From IMG/VR virus record IMGVR_UViG_3300045973_001055, positions 1 to 43,686 of that record: a DNA stretch of 43,686 nucleotides; one strand, written 5' to 3'. Position numbers and translations under genes: made by a program. The DNA is from a virus. A model generated the notes under the pieces. That model saw only the letters and a list, made by a program, of their open reading frames with translations, was not told where the DNA came from and did no database searches. This document shows positions 1-7,687 of this stretch, piece by piece; position 1 is the stretch's first letter, and each line of letters opens with the position of its first letter.

Positions 1-3000
1 ACTACTGATGATACTGCTTTAGGATGGAAATATAGCTTAGAAGAAAAGAAAAGAATTATTGCAATTGAAAGAAGTAACGTGTATAATATTATTGAGGAAT
101 TGGCTTCTAAATTTGAATTTTGGCCAGTGTTTCAATATACTTATGACGCGAATGGTACAATAATCGCGCGAACAATCATTATTAATAATGAAGTATTAGA
201 ACCTAATGATGAATTTGAAATTCGCTTTGGAGTTAATATGAGTTCTATAAGTAGAACTATTGAAAGTGGTGATATTGTTACAAAACTATTTGTTCCACCA
301 ATTAATAGTTCTTCTATTGATGGTAAAACTATTTCAATTTCTAACGCCAATGAAAATTTCATGCGTGAAATGTACTTATTAAATTTTGACTATTATTTCA
401 AATCAGGTTCACTGACATTAAATGATAGAGAAAATATAAGTAATTTTGAACGAAACGTACGTAATTTGAATATACAAATAGAAGTAAAACAAAATGAAAT
501 TTACCCAATTTTAGACCAAATTGATTCTTACGAAAGTGAAATAGAAGTTAATAAGGCTTCTATTGCAGCTTACAATAAAGAAATACTTGATTTACAGAAT
601 AAAAAAGATACTATTAATATTGATGATGCCGTAATTGAAAGTTGGAATACTAATCAAGAAGCTGAAGATTTTATTGGTGAATATAAAACTATTGCCAATG
701 ATACTGTTACTTTCAATAAAAATGGAGTGTTAGGTGGAGAAACCGTTAATTTTAATGGTATTGATATATTATATGAACCTAGATATTTCAATCGTGGAAC
801 AACTTGGAATCATGATGATGTAACGGAAGACGATTTCACAATTATTCCAGCAGATAATGTTAATTATAAATCAGAAACTTATCTTATGGATATGGTTGTT
901 GGTTTTTCTACTTTTGGTTTGACAGATATTAATGGTGCTCCATTAGGAAATTCTATTCGTGTAAGATATAAATATATACCTTATTTATGGTATGATTTAT
1001 TACAGGAAGAATTAATTAATAAAAGAACTGTGACTCAGAATCAAAATGTTACTTTAAATATTAAACTTGATACACTTTATACTTTATTAGAATCAAAAGA
1101 ATTGTTATTAGCTGATTTAATCAATGAAAAAAATAGTGTAGTGCAATTATTTGAAAGAGATTATAAATATTTTATTAAAGAAGGTCAATGGGAAGATAAC
1201 GATTATAGCACTTATACTAAAATGATGTATAGTGAAAATTGGGCCATAACTTATAATCCAGAAGTGTATTTAAGTGAATATCCTTTAGAAGATACAACAA
1301 AATTTACTCATTTTTTGCCTATTCCAGTTGAAGCTGATTTATCAACACTTTCTGTAAAAACTGAAAATGATGTTGAATTTACATTGATTAATAATATTAA
1401 TTTATTCTTCGGAAATGGCTATGATGGAGAATGTTTTTTATTCGGTATAGTAGATGAAAGTGTTGATGAAAATACTATTGTTACAATAAAATATAAAAGT
1501 ACTTTTGAACAAATGGTAGAATATACTGATACTTTTAAAACATTAGACAACAATATTCGCGTATTCTCTAAAACTGCTGAAATTATTGATAATGATTTTA
1601 TTTTTGGCAGATTAAATATTTATAATTCAACAACTGGTGATCAATTAGTTCTATATGAAGATTTTGATTATGAAACTAAAACTATAGAAGGGATTGATAA
1701 TACATATTACAATGCTATTATAGTAACTTTCAAATATACGAATAATACTTATCCTGTCAATTGGCGTGATATGCTTTATTATGAATACGAAAAAGATATC
1801 ACAAGTAAATTCTTTTACAATGATGCTTTTTTAACTTCACAAACTGCAGCTATACCTAATGTTACTTATACTGTTGAAATTGTTAATATTGCAGGCATTC
1901 CTGGATATGAGAATTTTAAACCAGAAATAGGTATGATGGTTCCAATTTATGATAATGAAATGTTGTTTAATGGATTTGAAGGTTTTATAACTGAAATTAC
2001 TTATGATTTAGAAAATCCAGAACAAACTACTATTACAATTACTTCTTATAAAAATAAATTCGCTGACTTGTTTCAACGAATTGCAGAAACAACAAATACA
2101 ATAAATTTTAAAGAAGAAGATTTATATAGAGCCGCAAATGCTTTTGGCGCTGATGGAAGTTTGACTGAAGATGCTTGGTATAAAAGTTTTCTTAAAAATA
2201 AAGTAACAATGACAATAGGACCAAATAATGATGTTCTTATAGATCAAAATGGGATTACTCTTACAGATGTTACTCCAGATTTATGGCCACAACCATTAGT
2301 AAGAATGGGAGGGAAAGGAATTTTTCTTTCTACTGAAATGGATAATAATGGCAATAGGATTTGGAGAACTGGTATTACTGCTCAAGGGATAAATGCTAGT
2401 GAAGTTAATACAGGAAATTTAAATGTTAAAAATTTAATGATTTGGAATGAAGATCAATATCGCTTTCTTTGGGATACAGAAGGTATAAAAGCATTTGGAG
2501 AGTATGGAGATGGAACTACAAACTATACAAAATATGTTAAGTTTAATGAACAAGGAATAACATTTAATTATGAAGGTACTGACGGAAATGAAAGTTCTGT
2601 AGTTAGATTAGATTGGACTGGTTTAATTATTACTTCGCAAAGTGGAGCAGTAGAAATAAATAGTAAAGATGGATTCTTGGTAAAAGACAATCTTGGAAAT
2701 ACAAGAGCGCAATTAGGCAAATTGTCTGGGCCTACTGATTTATATGGATTAAGATTGACTTCATCTACTGGTGGTACAGTAATGCAGACAGATACATCTG
2801 GACAGTTATGGTTATCAGAGTTTTTAAATGTTGGAGATACTGAAGATTTAACTGGATTAGTTGGATTATATGGCGGCAATAACGTTGACTATATGGTTCA
2901 AGGAAGTCCTATTAGACTATGGGCTGGTTCCGCGATTAGTAATGAAATACTTCCTCCATTTTTTGTAACTCACAATGGTTATTTGTCAGCTACTAATGCA

Positions 3001-4119
3001 AACATAGAAGGTAGTATAGTCGCAACTAGTGGTAGTATTGGTGGATGGAATATAAGCAACAATTATATTTCTGCCAATAATATTGGATTAATATCCACAC
3101 AAGATGCCGGCGCATTATCAATTTGGTCGGGTTCTACAGTTGCTGAAAATGCTACTGCTCCTTTCAGAGTTTATAATGATGGTCGTGTTTTTATTACAAA
3201 TGGCCAATTTGGCGGAACAGTAGATTGGGAAAATACTAACCATCCAGCGGGTACTGGTGGCGAACCTTTATATGGAGTATCTATTACTGCGGAAAAAGGT
3301 TTTGAAGTTGTAAGAACTGATGGACAAGCATACACGATTATGAATGCCGATGAATTTAAAATGCAATCTTACGATCCATTGACTCAAACTATGAAAGATA
3401 GAATTTATTTCGATATTGCAACTGGCAAATATGTATTTGATGGAACATTATCTGTTACAACACTTCAAGCTATTACCGCCAATATAGAGATATTAGTTAC
3501 CAATAGTTTAGTAACTCAAACATTCATGGCGCAAAAAGGATATATTGCTGAATTGACGGTTGACCAATTAGATACGTCTAATAAACTTTATAATTATCAA
3601 CATGATATAACAGATGATATTCCTTATATACGTATCCGCGATCAAGATTTTGAATTTATTACCGCTGTAAAAACAGCAGATGATCCTGAACAAGCTGTAA
3701 ATAGAGATGGCGCTGAAATATATTGGGTGGATGAGACTGAAACAGTAACTACACTTACGGTTACTGATTACCCAGCAATGACTTATTTATATGATGAACG
3801 CACTAAACTTAAATTAAGTTTTAATGGTGAAGATCCTAATGTACCTGTTATCGAAATGGGTTATGGAGATGGTATTTTACCTAAAAGCGCAAAAGGTTAT
3901 GTTAAGAAAAGTCCTACTGGAATGAGGTTTGAATATTACAAGAGTAATACAGAAGAATTAGTATTTTTAGAATTAGGCGATAATGGTATTACTTCAAGTG
4001 GCGGAAGTTTAGGTGGTGGAGGGTTTATAGTCCTAACTGAACCTCCAGCAGATTTAAGTATATACCCTATTGGAACTATACTACTTATTCCTGGTAATAG
4101 TGGCGGAGGTCCAATGTAA
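1..4119 (+). CDS. Large phage tail-tip / receptor-binding protein (5' partial)
   Basis: The reading frame is open from base 1, so the gene starts left of the window; a GTG at 79 is internal, not a real start. About 1,370 residues are visible. The first part, with text such as NVYNIIEELASKFEFW, resembles the N-terminal baseplate-hub or tail-endopeptidase region of Gram-positive siphophage tail proteins. Two helical stretches likely to form coiled coils lie near 440-605 and 1035-1140. The second half is built like a tail spike: two related units at about 2905-3015 and 3118-3216 (IRLWAGS then PFFVTHNGYL; LSIWSGS then PFRVYNDGRV), rich in Gly, Asn and Thr. It ends in a Gly-rich tail. The inferred role is cell-surface contact and perhaps wall opening at infection; the exact receptor cannot be read. 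The stop overlaps the next start as TAATG. Confidence 0.75.
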   Translation, partial: TTDDTALGWKYSLEEKKRIIAIERSNVYNIIEELASKFEFWPVFQYTYDANGTIIARTIIINNEVLEPNDEFEIRFGVNMSSISRTIESGDIVTKLFVPPINSSSIDGKTISISNANENFMREMYLLNFDYYFKSGSLTLNDRENISNFERNVRNLNIQIEVKQNEIYPILDQIDSYESEIEVNKASIAAYNKEILDLQNKKDTINIDDAVIESWNTNQEAEDFIGEYKTIANDTVTFNKNGVLGGETVNFNGIDILYEPRYFNRGTTWNHDDVTEDDFTIIPADNVNYKSETYLMDMVVGFSTFGLTDINGAPLGNSIRVRYKYIPYLWYDLLQEELINKRTVTQNQNVTLNIKLDTLYTLLESKELLLADLINEKNSVVQLFERDYKYFIKEGQWEDNDYSTYTKMMYSENWAITYNPEVYLSEYPLEDTTKFTHFLPIPVEADLSTLSVKTENDVEFTLINNINLFFGNGYDGECFLFGIVDESVDENTIVTIKYKSTFEQMVEYTDTFKTLDNNIRVFSKTAEIIDNDFIFGRLNIYNSTTGDQLVLYEDFDYETKTIEGIDNTYYNAIIVTFKYTNNTYPVNWRDMLYYEYEKDITSKFFYNDAFLTSQTAAIPNVTYTVEIVNIAGIPGYENFKPEIGMMVPIYDNEMLFNGFEGFITEITYDLENPEQTTITITSYKNKFADLFQRIAETTNTINFKEEDLYRAANAFGADGSLTEDAWYKSFLKNKVTMTIGPNNDVLIDQNGITLTDVTPDLWPQPLVRMGGKGIFLSTEMDNNGNRIWRTGITAQGINASEVNTGNLNVKNLMIWNEDQYRFLWDTEGIKAFGEYGDGTTNYTKYVKFNEQGITFNYEGTDGNESSVVRLDWTGLIITSQSGAVEINSKDGFLVKDNLGNTRAQLGKLSGPTDLYGLRLTSSTGGTVMQTDTSGQLWLSEFLNVGDTEDLTGLVGLYGGNNVDYMVQGSPIRLWAGSAISNEILPPFFVTHNGYLSATNANIEGSIVATSGSIGGWNISNNYISANNIGLISTQDAGALSIWSGSTVAENATAPFRVYNDGRVFITNGQFGGTVDWENTNHPAGTGGEPLYGVSITAEKGFEVVRTDGQAYTIMNADEFKMQSYDPLTQTMKDRIYFDIATGKYVFDGTLSVTTLQAITANIEILVTNSLVTQTFMAQKGYIAELTVDQLDTSNKLYNYQHDITDDIPYIRIRDQDFEFITAVKTADDPEQAVNRDGAEIYWVDETETVTTLTVTDYPAMTYLYDERTKLKLSFNGEDPNVPVIEMGYGDGILPKSAKGYVKKSPTGMRFEYYKSNTEELVFLELGDNGITSSGGSLGGGGFIVLTEPPADLSIYPIGTILLIPGNSGGGPM

Positions 4120-4931
4120 TGTGGAATCTACAAGTACTATTTACTATAGAACAGCCTAATATGAGTATTCACGTCACTGGTTTATCTGCTTATCCTAATG
4201 GAGTTACTTTCAGTGGTGTAGGACATTGGCCAGACCAATTTAATCCTATATTAGAACCAGAAGAAAATTTACCCAGAACCATACACATACACACTACCTA
4301 TAATGCACTTGAAGAAACAGAATATGTTAGCAATACTTCTTTTTTCATGCTTGGATTAGAAACTAATATTATTGATGATACTCATCAAGATGTCATATTA
4401 ACTAGAGATGGAATTGATATTGGCATAATGGCTTCTATGACTATGCGAATAAAAAATAAACCCTATGTTTATATTAGTAAGAATTTTGATACAATTTATG
4501 GTACTATGGAATTTTTTAATTTAAGTACTATATTAGATCAACTCAATGTGACAGGAAATTATGTCGCTTCACTAGACGATTATGGAGTTAAATTGATTTG
4601 CACCGATCCTTATGTTCAAGCTAATCCATCTTCTTTAACTATTGAATATATTGGAAGTGCTATAATTGTAAATAGTAGTGGTTTAACTTGCACATGGTTA
4701 GGATGGTATTATAATTCTGAAGAAATTGCAGCAAATATTATTACAGTACCAGTAGAAGAGTATTTACAACCTTGGGCAAAAATTGCTTATATGGGTCAAA
4801 TTATGAGTGCAATACAAGTCACTGGAATTGATACTTATGATGATAAAATAGTTAAAATTGTAAATGGAACAGAACAAAATAAATATTTAGAAGGATATAC
4901 AATACTTAGGGTAGATAGATATGATTGGTAA
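4119..4931 (+). CDS. Putative tail/structural protein of unknown function
   Basis: A 270-residue protein whose ATG overlaps the stop codon of the large tail gene (TAATG), so the two are almost surely translated together. I recognise no domain. The sequence is rich in Thr, Ile, Tyr and Asn and reads as mostly beta-strand, without a signal peptide, membrane segment or cysteine motif, which suits a virion protein. It is the last plus-strand gene and is followed at once by a strong terminator. Being next to the tail-tip gene suggests a baseplate or tail-fibre accessory role, but that is inference from position only. Confidence 0.6.
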   Translation: MWNLQVLFTIEQPNMSIHVTGLSAYPNGVTFSGVGHWPDQFNPILEPEENLPRTIHIHTTYNALEETEYVSNTSFFMLGLETNIIDDTHQDVILTRDGIDIGIMASMTMRIKNKPYVYISKNFDTIYGTMEFFNLSTILDQLNVTGNYVASLDDYGVKLICTDPYVQANPSSLTIEYIGSAIIVNSSGLTCTWLGWYYNSEEIAANIITVPVEEYLQPWAKIAYMGQIMSAIQVTGIDTYDDKIVKIVNGTEQNKYLEGYTILRVDRYDW

Positions 4932-4940
4932 ATAAAAAAA

Positions 4941-4962
4941 GGGAGAGACTTACGTCTCTCCC
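4941..4962. terminator. Bidirectional intrinsic terminator between convergent operons
   Basis: A perfect 9-bp stem (GGGAGAGAC / GTCTCTCCC) with loop TTAC is preceded by a run of seven A (4934-4940) and followed by ATTATTTTTTT. The T-run lies on the 3' side for both strands, so it can end the plus-strand tail operon (stop at 4931) and the minus-strand operon whose last gene stops at 4976. Confidence 0.92.
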
Positions 4963-4975
4963 ATTATTTTTTTGT

Positions 4976-5365
4976 CTATTCGGTAATAAATGCCATTGCT
5001 TGCAATACTAACTGTGAATCAATTGGTCTAGTAGCCGATTCTAAATCTTCTATATTAATTGGAGTGCAAAGAATATCAATTTCAACATTGAATAATTCTT
5101 TAATATCCTCATAAAATGCTTTTTCTTTGTCATGATTTTCAAATTTAACTTGCTGATTTTCATCAACAATTAATTCACCTTCAGCATCTAACACAGCATG
5201 TTTCATTAGTAAAGTTTGTTTGTTTTCAATAATTTCTTCATATATTGGTGCTAAAGTTTTGATTAACCTACTTATTCCAAAAGTTGCTTTTGGTCTTAAA
5301 CCTGCGGACAACATTTGTCCAATTGCATGGTAACCATTAAAAATATCATTATTTGTTACTCTCAT
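4976..5365 (-). CDS. Small phage protein, DUF1617-like
   Basis: A 129-residue protein with the site AAAGGAGATAAAT before its ATG. The general pattern (short N-terminal lead, a lysine-rich helix with IKTLAPIYEEIIE, then a phrase of the type LDAEGELIVDENQQ and a C-terminal region around LCTPINIEDLE) resembles DUF1617 proteins of Gram-positive phages, which have no known function. The match is from memory of the pattern, not a search. It is the last gene of the long polymerase and nucleotide-metabolism unit, just before the convergent terminator. Confidence 0.5.
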   Translation of the reverse strand: MRVTNNDIFNGYHAIGQMLSAGLRPKATFGISRLIKTLAPIYEEIIENKQTLLMKHAVLDAEGELIVDENQQVKFENHDKEKAFYEDIKELFNVEIDILCTPINIEDLESATRPIDSQLVLQAMAFITE

Positions 5366-5376
5366 ATTTATCTCCT

Positions 5377-6096
5377 TTATAATTGACCAAAGTCAACCAT
5401 CGCATTATTTTTTATGTGCTTTTCCGCAACATATTTTCCTATACAAATAGCATCACTTTCATCTTGTGTGGCTTTAATATTATACCAGTCTATGACTTTC
5501 ATTTGTGCACTTTTCTTTTGATCAGTTCTACTAGTACCACTTATCCCACAATATGATTTCCATGTTTGTGAATGTACTATGTAATAATCGATCTTATGAC
5601 GAATAATACAAATTTCTAAAACTCCTTGAAGTTTTGCTAGTGATTTAAATAATTGTACATTTTGTTGCATTTGAATATCTTCTATCGCTACTACATTAGG
5701 TTTCCAATTATTAATCATACTAATTAACCAGTCTTCGATAGCAATAATTCTATCAACTAATTCTACAGAAGGAGCTTCATATTTTCCATATGTAATTAAT
5801 ACTCCATCATCAAAAATTGCCCAACCACTAATAGTAGTTGAATCATCCAAAGCTAAAACTCGTTTTACGCCCGCTTTACGAATAATGGGTTGAATATTTA
5901 AATGTTGATATTGTTGTTGTGAACATACTGGACAATATTGTTTTTGACGCCATTTTTTTAATGTTTCTTCGATGGCGTGCCCATTAGGACACTCCATCGA
6001 CATTAATGTATTCATATTCTTATACGATTTTGAAAGTAATTTCCATTTAGCATCTGCTAATTCTTGTACTATTGTATCGTAATTATTTTTTGGCAT
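5377..6096 (-). CDS. RuvC-like Holliday junction resolvase with N-terminal zinc finger
   Basis: A 239-residue protein. Residues about 78-225 carry the RuvC / RNase-H-fold pattern: LALDDSTTISGWAIF (first acidic residue D84 or D85), VVAIED (E139) and QDESDA (D212, E213, D215). RuvC enzymes cut four-way DNA junctions during recombination and packaging. Before this lies an extra module, about 1-65, with C36-x3-H40 and C55-x2-C58 (CPNGH...CPVC), of a kind I associate with zinc DNA-binding domains on phage and homing nucleases. The start follows CCAAGGAGTCCATT. It sits next to dUTPase, in the same unit as the polymerase. The catalytic set looks complete, so it is probably active; the finger's target is unknown. 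Confidence 0.85.
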   Translation of the reverse strand: MPKNNYDTIVQELADAKWKLLSKSYKNMNTLMSMECPNGHAIEETLKKWRQKQYCPVCSQQQYQHLNIQPIIRKAGVKRVLALDDSTTISGWAIFDDGVLITYGKYEAPSVELVDRIIAIEDWLISMINNWKPNVVAIEDIQMQQNVQLFKSLAKLQGVLEICIIRHKIDYYIVHSQTWKSYCGISGTSRTDQKKSAQMKVIDWYNIKATQDESDAICIGKYVAEKHIKNNAMVDFGQL

Positions 6097-6111
6097 AATG
6101 GACTCCTTGGA

Positions 6112-6876
6112 CTATAGTCCAGTGCTTCCAAAACCTCCACCTCTATTGGCGCCGATTTCTGCAACATTATCCACTTTAACAAATTTTGCTTTATAAATTG
6201 GTGCCAATACTAATTGCGCGATTCTATCGCCCTTTTGCAATTTATAATTACCATCACTAGTATTAGTAACAATAATTCCAATTTCATCTCTATATCCACT
6301 ATCTATAGTCCCAGGTGAATTAGCAATTCTCAAAGGAGATTTAAGACTAAGTCCGCTACGAGGACGAACTTGTAGTTCCCATCCATCAGGTAAAGCTACT
6401 TTTAAACCAGTAGAAATTACAATTGTGGATCCTCCTATAATGTTTATATCTTCTTGGATAAAAACATCAGCTCCTGCATCGCCTTTATTGGCGTAAGTAG
6501 GCATAGTTCCATCAACTGAAATCTCTATAGGAACTTGAATTCTTGGAGCAAATCCTTCTTCAAGAATTTGTTTGTAACAAGATTCCATAGCTTCATATAA
6601 ATATTCAAGAAATTTTTTCTTGTAAGATGGTTTTCCAGCATTAAACAAGTCCATAGCTGATTTAATTGTTGCTAATTCATCAAGTAAATTTTGTTCAGTT
6701 TTGTTACCTTCGATAATAGATTTTCTCATCTCTTCAAGCATTTCGCCATTAGCTACGGATTTATCCAATTCTTCTTTAATTTGTGGCAACATGATTTCCC
6801 AAACTGTTTCTGGTGCATCATCCAACCATTCCATCATTTGATCCATATCACCAAAACCTTTGTTAACTTTCTCCAT
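6112..6876 (-). CDS. dut: dUTPase (dUTP pyrophosphatase) with long N-terminal extension
   Basis: All five trimeric dUTPase motifs are present: GDAGADV (132-138), PRSGLS (172-177), GTIDSGYRDEI (189-199, with the expected catalytic Asp and Tyr), GDRIAQLVL (216-224) and NRGGGFGSTG (244-253). The enzyme turns dUTP into dUMP and pyrophosphate, keeping uracil out of DNA and feeding dTMP synthesis. The normal domain is about 140 residues; here about 120 extra residues precede it, mostly charged helix without a motif I know. The start follows GAAGGAGGAAGAAA. The gene overlaps the small upstream gene by 14 bases and lies close to the ThyX-like and NrdJ genes, fitting a dNTP-supply cluster. Confidence 0.95.
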   Translation of the reverse strand: MEKVNKGFGDMDQMMEWLDDAPETVWEIMLPQIKEELDKSVANGEMLEEMRKSIIEGNKTEQNLLDELATIKSAMDLFNAGKPSYKKKFLEYLYEAMESCYKQILEEGFAPRIQVPIEISVDGTMPTYANKGDAGADVFIQEDINIIGGSTIVISTGLKVALPDGWELQVRPRSGLSLKSPLRIANSPGTIDSGYRDEIGIIVTNTSDGNYKLQKGDRIAQLVLAPIYKAKFVKVDNVAEIGANRGGGFGSTGL

Positions 6877-7051
6877 TTTCTTCCTCCTTCGTCTCTAAGC
6901 ATTCCTTTTCAAATTCTTCTTTTGCAAGAGAATTGATTTTTTTTAATGCTTCTGCAAAATACCATAACGTTTCTTTTGTGGTTTGAGGTTTAATCTCTTC
7001 AATTTTACGCTCAATTTTTCTAATTTGTTTTTTCTTACCTCTACTTGCCAA
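6863..7051 (-). CDS. Small charged hypothetical protein
   Basis: A 62-residue, lysine- and glutamate-rich, mainly helical protein with no recognised domain. It begins with TTG after GAGGAG (10-base gap), overlaps the gene upstream by 11 bases and dUTPase by 14 bases. The tight overlaps on both sides and the good ribosome site support a real gene. The basic N-terminus (ASRGKKKQIRK) could touch nucleic acid, but that is only a guess. Confidence 0.6.
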   Translation of the reverse strand: MASRGKKKQIRKIERKIEEIKPQTTKETLWYFAEALKKINSLAKEEFEKECLETKEEENGES

Positions 7052-7676
7052 GGAAAATCAACTCCTCTGCATAAGGAAGTTCTTTGATTTTATCAAGGAA
7101 AGTATGCCATTCTGTTAATTTATGATTATCTCTAGCAAACACAATATTGCGCGCAGTAGAATAATTACCAGTCCAAGTCCTTTTTTGGTTCCATCCAGAG
7201 GGCAACATTTGTATTAATGCTCTCCAATATTTTTTGTCTCCAGTTTCTAAATAACTTACTCTTAATGTTTCAAGAGTGTCTATGAAGATAAGTAAATCAT
7301 TAAAATCTCCGCCTTCAAACAAATCTTGAGTTTCTTTATCGAAACTAAACAAATCTAAGGTTATTGGAACTCTTGCAATAGTGTGCATTGTACTACAACT
7401 ATTTGCTACTGTGGCCACTTTGTAGGTATCTGCTTCTTTCCACCAATACAATGGAGCATCTATATCCATACTTACTAAGATTTGTCTCATAAATTTACTA
7501 TGGTCTGAACCAGCGTTGATCAATTTTTGAGCCAAACGAAGATCCTTAGGCCCAAGTACTGGGAAAGGCCCTTCTTTAAAATCACTATCACTATCTTCCC
7601 AACTTTCAAGGGGATTACGCATCCCTCTGAAAGCTCCTTCAAAATTGAAGGCTTCTATTTTATCAATAATTATCAT
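7041..7676 (-). CDS. ThyX-like (flavin-dependent thymidylate synthase fold) protein, divergent
   Basis: A 211-residue protein. Its C-terminal third, with LPSGWNQKRT, NYSTARNI and ARDNHKLTEW (about 158-190), follows the ThyX pattern of LP, Asn-x-Arg and a final R-rich helix. The region YWWKEADTYK...ANSCSTMH (77-98) sits where ThyX has its RHR and NExSxRY signature, but only the Asn and one Ser seem kept and the signature arginines are missing. ThyX makes dTMP from dUMP using FAD and methylene-folate. Its place between NrdJ and dUTPase fits thymidylate supply. Whether it is catalytic is doubtful; it may use a changed site. Start has AGAGGAGATTCAA before ATG. Confidence 0.55.
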   Translation of the reverse strand: MIIIDKIEAFNFEGAFRGMRNPLESWEDSDSDFKEGPFPVLGPKDLRLAQKLINAGSDHSKFMRQILVSMDIDAPLYWWKEADTYKVATVANSCSTMHTIARVPITLDLFSFDKETQDLFEGGDFNDLLIFIDTLETLRVSYLETGDKKYWRALIQMLPSGWNQKRTWTGNYSTARNIVFARDNHKLTEWHTFLDKIKELPYAEELIFLGK

Positions 7677-7687
7677 TTGAATCTCCT

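Noticed and set aside
1-78. GTG at 79 as the true start of the first tail gene
   Set aside because: The frame is open from base 1 with protein-like sequence and there is no ribosome site before 79, so the gene is cut by the window edge.
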